From: Chloroflexota bacterium
Lineage (GTDB): Bacteria; Chloroflexota; Anaerolineae; Anaerolineales; VGOW01
Length of the DNA stretch: 7,790 nucleotides
Assembly (NCBI GenBank): GCA_016215145.1
Contig: JACRLA010000395.1
Span: 1-7,790 of the forward strand
Direction: 5' to 3'
In this document: in pieces, positions 5,438 to 7,790 of the stretch
How the letters are laid out: each line of letters begins with the position of its first letter
Position numbering within the stretch: position 1 is the stretch's first letter
The notes under the pieces: generated by a model
The model's input: the letters and a program-made list of their open reading frames with translations, nothing else
Told to the model about the DNA's origin: nothing
The model's database searches: none
Position numbers and translations under genes: made by a program

Positions 5438-7790
5438 TCATCTCAAATCTGCCGCGCCGATTGCCGCGTGTGCCGCCGCCAACCTTGCGATTGGCACGCG
5501 GAACGGCGAACACGAAACGTAATTCAAACCGATCTTGTGACACAGCGCGATGGATTTTGGATCGCCGCCATGCTCACCGCAAATTCCCACTTCGAGCCCG
5601 GGGCGTTTGCTGCGTCCGGCTTTCACCGCCATGTCCATTAACTTGCCCACGCCAAACTCGTCAATCGAGGCAAATGGATTCTCCGGCAAAATTTCTTTTT
5701 CAAGATATTCCATTAAGAATCCCGTCTCGGCGTCGTCACGCGAGATGCCGTACGTTGTTTGCGTCAGATCATTCGTGCCGAAGGAGAAGAACTGGGCGTA
5801 CTCGGCGATCTCATCGGCGGTTAATGCCGCGCGCGGAATTTCGATCATCGTCCCGAATTTGTAATCCACTTCGATCCCTTGTTCCTTCATCACGATCAAC
5901 GCTTCTTCTTCGAGCGCGGTCTGTTGAACTTTGAGTTCATTGACGTGTGAGGTTAAAGGGATCATCACTTCGGGATGCACGTCCACGCCATCTTTGGCGC
6001 ACTGGCAAGCCGCTTCAAGGATCGCCCGCACTTGCATCCGTGTCAGGTCGGGCATATGGATTCCGAGCCGCACGCCGCGCAAGCCCAACATCGGGTTGGC
6101 TTCGCGCATGGATTCGACTGCGTTTAACATTCTCTGTTTCTGTTGCAGTTCCATCCCTAAAGAATCTACGTCGCGCTGTTCGTCGTGCAGGCGTTTCTTT
6201 AATTCGGCAATGTCTCGCAATTGATCTTCACGACTGGGCAGAACCGAAGCCGCTTCTTGGCTCGCCGCCTGACGTACTGCCTCAATGCTCTCCATCATGC
6301 GCCGTCGTTGTTCCACTTTATCCGTCATCTCTTGAATGATCTTCTGACGATCTTCTATCTGCACTTCTAACACCGCCACAGCGCGCAGCAGCGCATCGTG
6401 ACTCGGCAAGAACTCGTGCATCGGCGGATCGATCAAGCGGATGATCACCGGCAAGCCATCCATCGCGCGGAAGAGTCCGTCAAAGTCGGCGCGTTGGAAG
6501 GGGAGTAATTGCGCCAGCGCCGCTTTGCGTTCATCTTCGCTCTTTGCCAGAATCATTTGCTGCACGTAAGGCAAACGTTCGGTTTCAAAAAACATGTGCT
6601 CGGTGCGGCATAGCCCAATGCCCTCTGCGCCATACTCGCGCGCCCGTTTGGCGTCACGCGGATAATCGGCATTCGTCCACACTCCTAACACGCGAATAGC
6701 ATCCGCCCACGACAAAAGTTTAATCAAATAGGGATCGTTAAAGTCGGGGATGATCGTTTCCAATTTTCCAGAAAAGACTTCGCCGGTGGTGCCGTCTAAC
6801 GAAATGTAATCGCCTTCTTTAAAGGTGCGACCATGCACGGTGAAGTATCGTCCCTCCACATTTACATCCATCTCGGCAATGCCGACCACAGCCGGTTTGC
6901 CAAATTGCCGCGCCACTAACGCGGCGTGACTGGTGCGCCCGCCACGACTGGTTAAAATTCCTTTGGCGGCGATCATGCCATGCACGTCGTCCGGTTTTGT
7001 TTCGGGGCGAACCATGATCACATCTTTCTTATCTGTCTTGCCCCACTTCTCGGCAGTGTCGGCGTCAAAGACGATCATGCCCACCGCGCCGCCGGGCGAA
7101 ACGTTGAGACCTTTGGCGATCACGTCGCGCTTTTGCTTCGGGTCAAATTGCGGATGAAGGAAGAAGTCAACGTGATCGGGCGAGACGCGCTTAACGGCTT
7201 CTACTCTGGAGATCAATTTTTCTTCCGCTTGTTCCACCGCAATGCGGATCGCCGCTTGCGCTGTGCGTTTGGCAGCGCGCGTTTGCAGCATCCACAGTTT
7301 GCCGCGCTCGATAGTGAACTCAATGTCTTGTGTTTCTTTATAAGACTTCTCGAGCTGCTTGCAGAATTTTTCTAACTGCACGTACAGTTTGGGCATCTGC
7401 ACCTTCATCTCACTGATGGGCATGGGCGTTCGCGTTCCGGCAACTACATCTTCACCTTGTGCGTTAAGTAAAAAGTCGCCTTCCATTTCGTTGCGCCCAT
7501 CCGAGACATTGCGTGTGGTCAACACGCCCGTGCCACAGTCTTGCCCCATGTTGCCGAAGACCATCGTCACAATGTTGACGGCGGTGCCCAAGTTGTGCGG
7601 AATCTTTTCGTGGTTGCGATAATCAATAGCGCGTTTGCCGTTCCACGATTTGAACACTGCTTCGGTTGCCAGATTAAGTTGTTCGTAGGGATCGGTGGGG
7701 TAGTCGCGTCCAGCTTTTTCGCGGACGATCTTTTTAACTTCATCAGTGATCACTTGCAAGTCTTCGGGCTGTAAGTCGGCATCGTTTTTC
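5438..7790 (-). CDS. ppdK: Pyruvate, phosphate dikinase (N-terminus beyond window edge)
   Basis: The frame is open to the window edge and 783 residues are visible, numbered here from codon 7789-7787. The enzyme interconverts pyruvate + ATP + Pi and PEP + AMP + PPi in the cytoplasm. The end of the ATP-grasp domain is present (YPTDPYEQL; NLGTAVNIVTMVFGN; LLNAQGEDVVAGTRTP). The swivelling domain has the phosphohistidine motif GGRTSHAALVAR, with catalytic His288 (codon 6928-6926). The PEP/pyruvate barrel has GLCRTEHMFF (392-401), NPMLGLRG, SFGTNDLTQTTYGISRDD and ICGEHGGDP with catalytic Cys737 (codon 5581-5579). All key residues visible are intact. About 170-190 N-terminal residues should lie to the right of the window. 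Between HEFLPS and NPMLG there are about 100 residues (463-564) of charged, heptad-like helix, against roughly 30-45 in familiar homologues. The TTG at 7759 is not a real start, since homology continues upstream. The gene ends in its own terminator. Confidence 0.96.
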   Translation of the reverse strand, partial: KNDADLQPEDLQVITDEVKKIVREKAGRDYPTDPYEQLNLATEAVFKSWNGKRAIDYRNHEKIPHNLGTAVNIVTMVFGNMGQDCGTGVLTTRNVSDGRNEMEGDFLLNAQGEDVVAGTRTPMPISEMKVQMPKLYVQLEKFCKQLEKSYKETQDIEFTIERGKLWMLQTRAAKRTAQAAIRIAVEQAEEKLISRVEAVKRVSPDHVDFFLHPQFDPKQKRDVIAKGLNVSPGGAVGMIVFDADTAEKWGKTDKKDVIMVRPETKPDDVHGMIAAKGILTSRGGRTSHAALVARQFGKPAVVGIAEMDVNVEGRYFTVHGRTFKEGDYISLDGTTGEVFSGKLETIIPDFNDPYLIKLLSWADAIRVLGVWTNADYPRDAKRAREYGAEGIGLCRTEHMFFETERLPYVQQMILAKSEDERKAALAQLLPFQRADFDGLFRAMDGLPVIIRLIDPPMHEFLPSHDALLRAVAVLEVQIEDRQKIIQEMTDKVEQRRRMMESIEAVRQAASQEAASVLPSREDQLRDIAELKKRLHDEQRDVDSLGMELQQKQRMLNAVESMREANPMLGLRGVRLGIHMPDLTRMQVRAILEAACQCAKDGVDVHPEVMIPLTSHVNELKVQQTALEEEALIVMKEQGIEVDYKFGTMIEIPRAALTADEIAEYAQFFSFGTNDLTQTTYGISRDDAETGFLMEYLEKEILPENPFASIDEFGVGKLMDMAVKAGRSKRPGLEVGICGEHGGDPKSIALCHKIGLNYVSCSPFRVPIARLAAAHAAIGAADLR

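Noticed and set aside
5269..5934. A 221-codon plus-strand frame across the leader, terminator and end of ppdK
   Set aside because: It runs through a repeat and an intrinsic terminator and then antisense to ppdK, with arginine- and serine-rich nonsense composition.
7757..7759. TTG as the start codon of PPDK
   Set aside because: The frame stays open upstream, with family-like sequence (DADLQPEDL) running to the window edge, so the true start is outside.
1..7790. A defence island, CRISPR array, biosynthetic cluster or prophage
   Set aside because: Each gene is a housekeeping, transport or small membrane gene; no nuclease, toxin, integrase, transposase, spacer array or modular synthase was seen.

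Overview
The window looks like chromosomal DNA from a Chloroflexota (Anaerolineae-like) bacterium, but this placement is an inference. It rests on the family resemblance of the proteins (a two-FtsX-domain permease of a type frequent in that phylum, a DDN/F420-type nitroreductase-fold protein, a short RlmI-like methyltransferase, pyruvate phosphate dikinase) and on gaps full of palindromic repeats. No rRNA, tRNA or CRISPR was seen, and no recognisable transposase gene. All six recognisable genes lie on the minus strand, so they are read from right to left.

In transcription order the layout is as follows. (1) 7790-5438: pyruvate phosphate dikinase (ppdK), missing its N-terminus at the window edge, ending in a strong intrinsic terminator (5394-5432). 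(2) 5277-3055: a large FtsX/MacB-type ABC permease, whose leader carries a 15-bp perfect inverted repeat. (3) 2900-2322: a DDN-type nitroreductase-family protein with a C-terminal membrane anchor. (4) 2321-1077: an MFS (MFS_3/EntS-like) exporter, whose ATG directly follows the stop codon of the previous gene. (5) 833-444: a small four-helix membrane protein of unknown function. (6) 302-1: the N-terminal third of an RlmI-like SAM-dependent rRNA methyltransferase, running off the left edge. Genes 3 and 4 are very probably co-transcribed and translationally coupled. ppdK is insulated by its terminator. The other neighbours have no evident functional link.

No convincing new multi-gene system is visible. 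The interesting signals are structural. Every intergenic gap over 100 bp contains a different palindromic element, including a complete 110-bp MITE-like element flanked by 9-bp direct repeats (888-997) and a BIME-like double hairpin (323-443). The permease appears to have lost, in frame, the first membrane helix and coupling segment of its first FtsX domain. PPDK carries an extra coiled-coil hairpin of roughly 70 residues in its PEP-binding domain. The methyltransferase has an in-frame ATG upstream of its only plausible start, cut off by a stop at the third codon.
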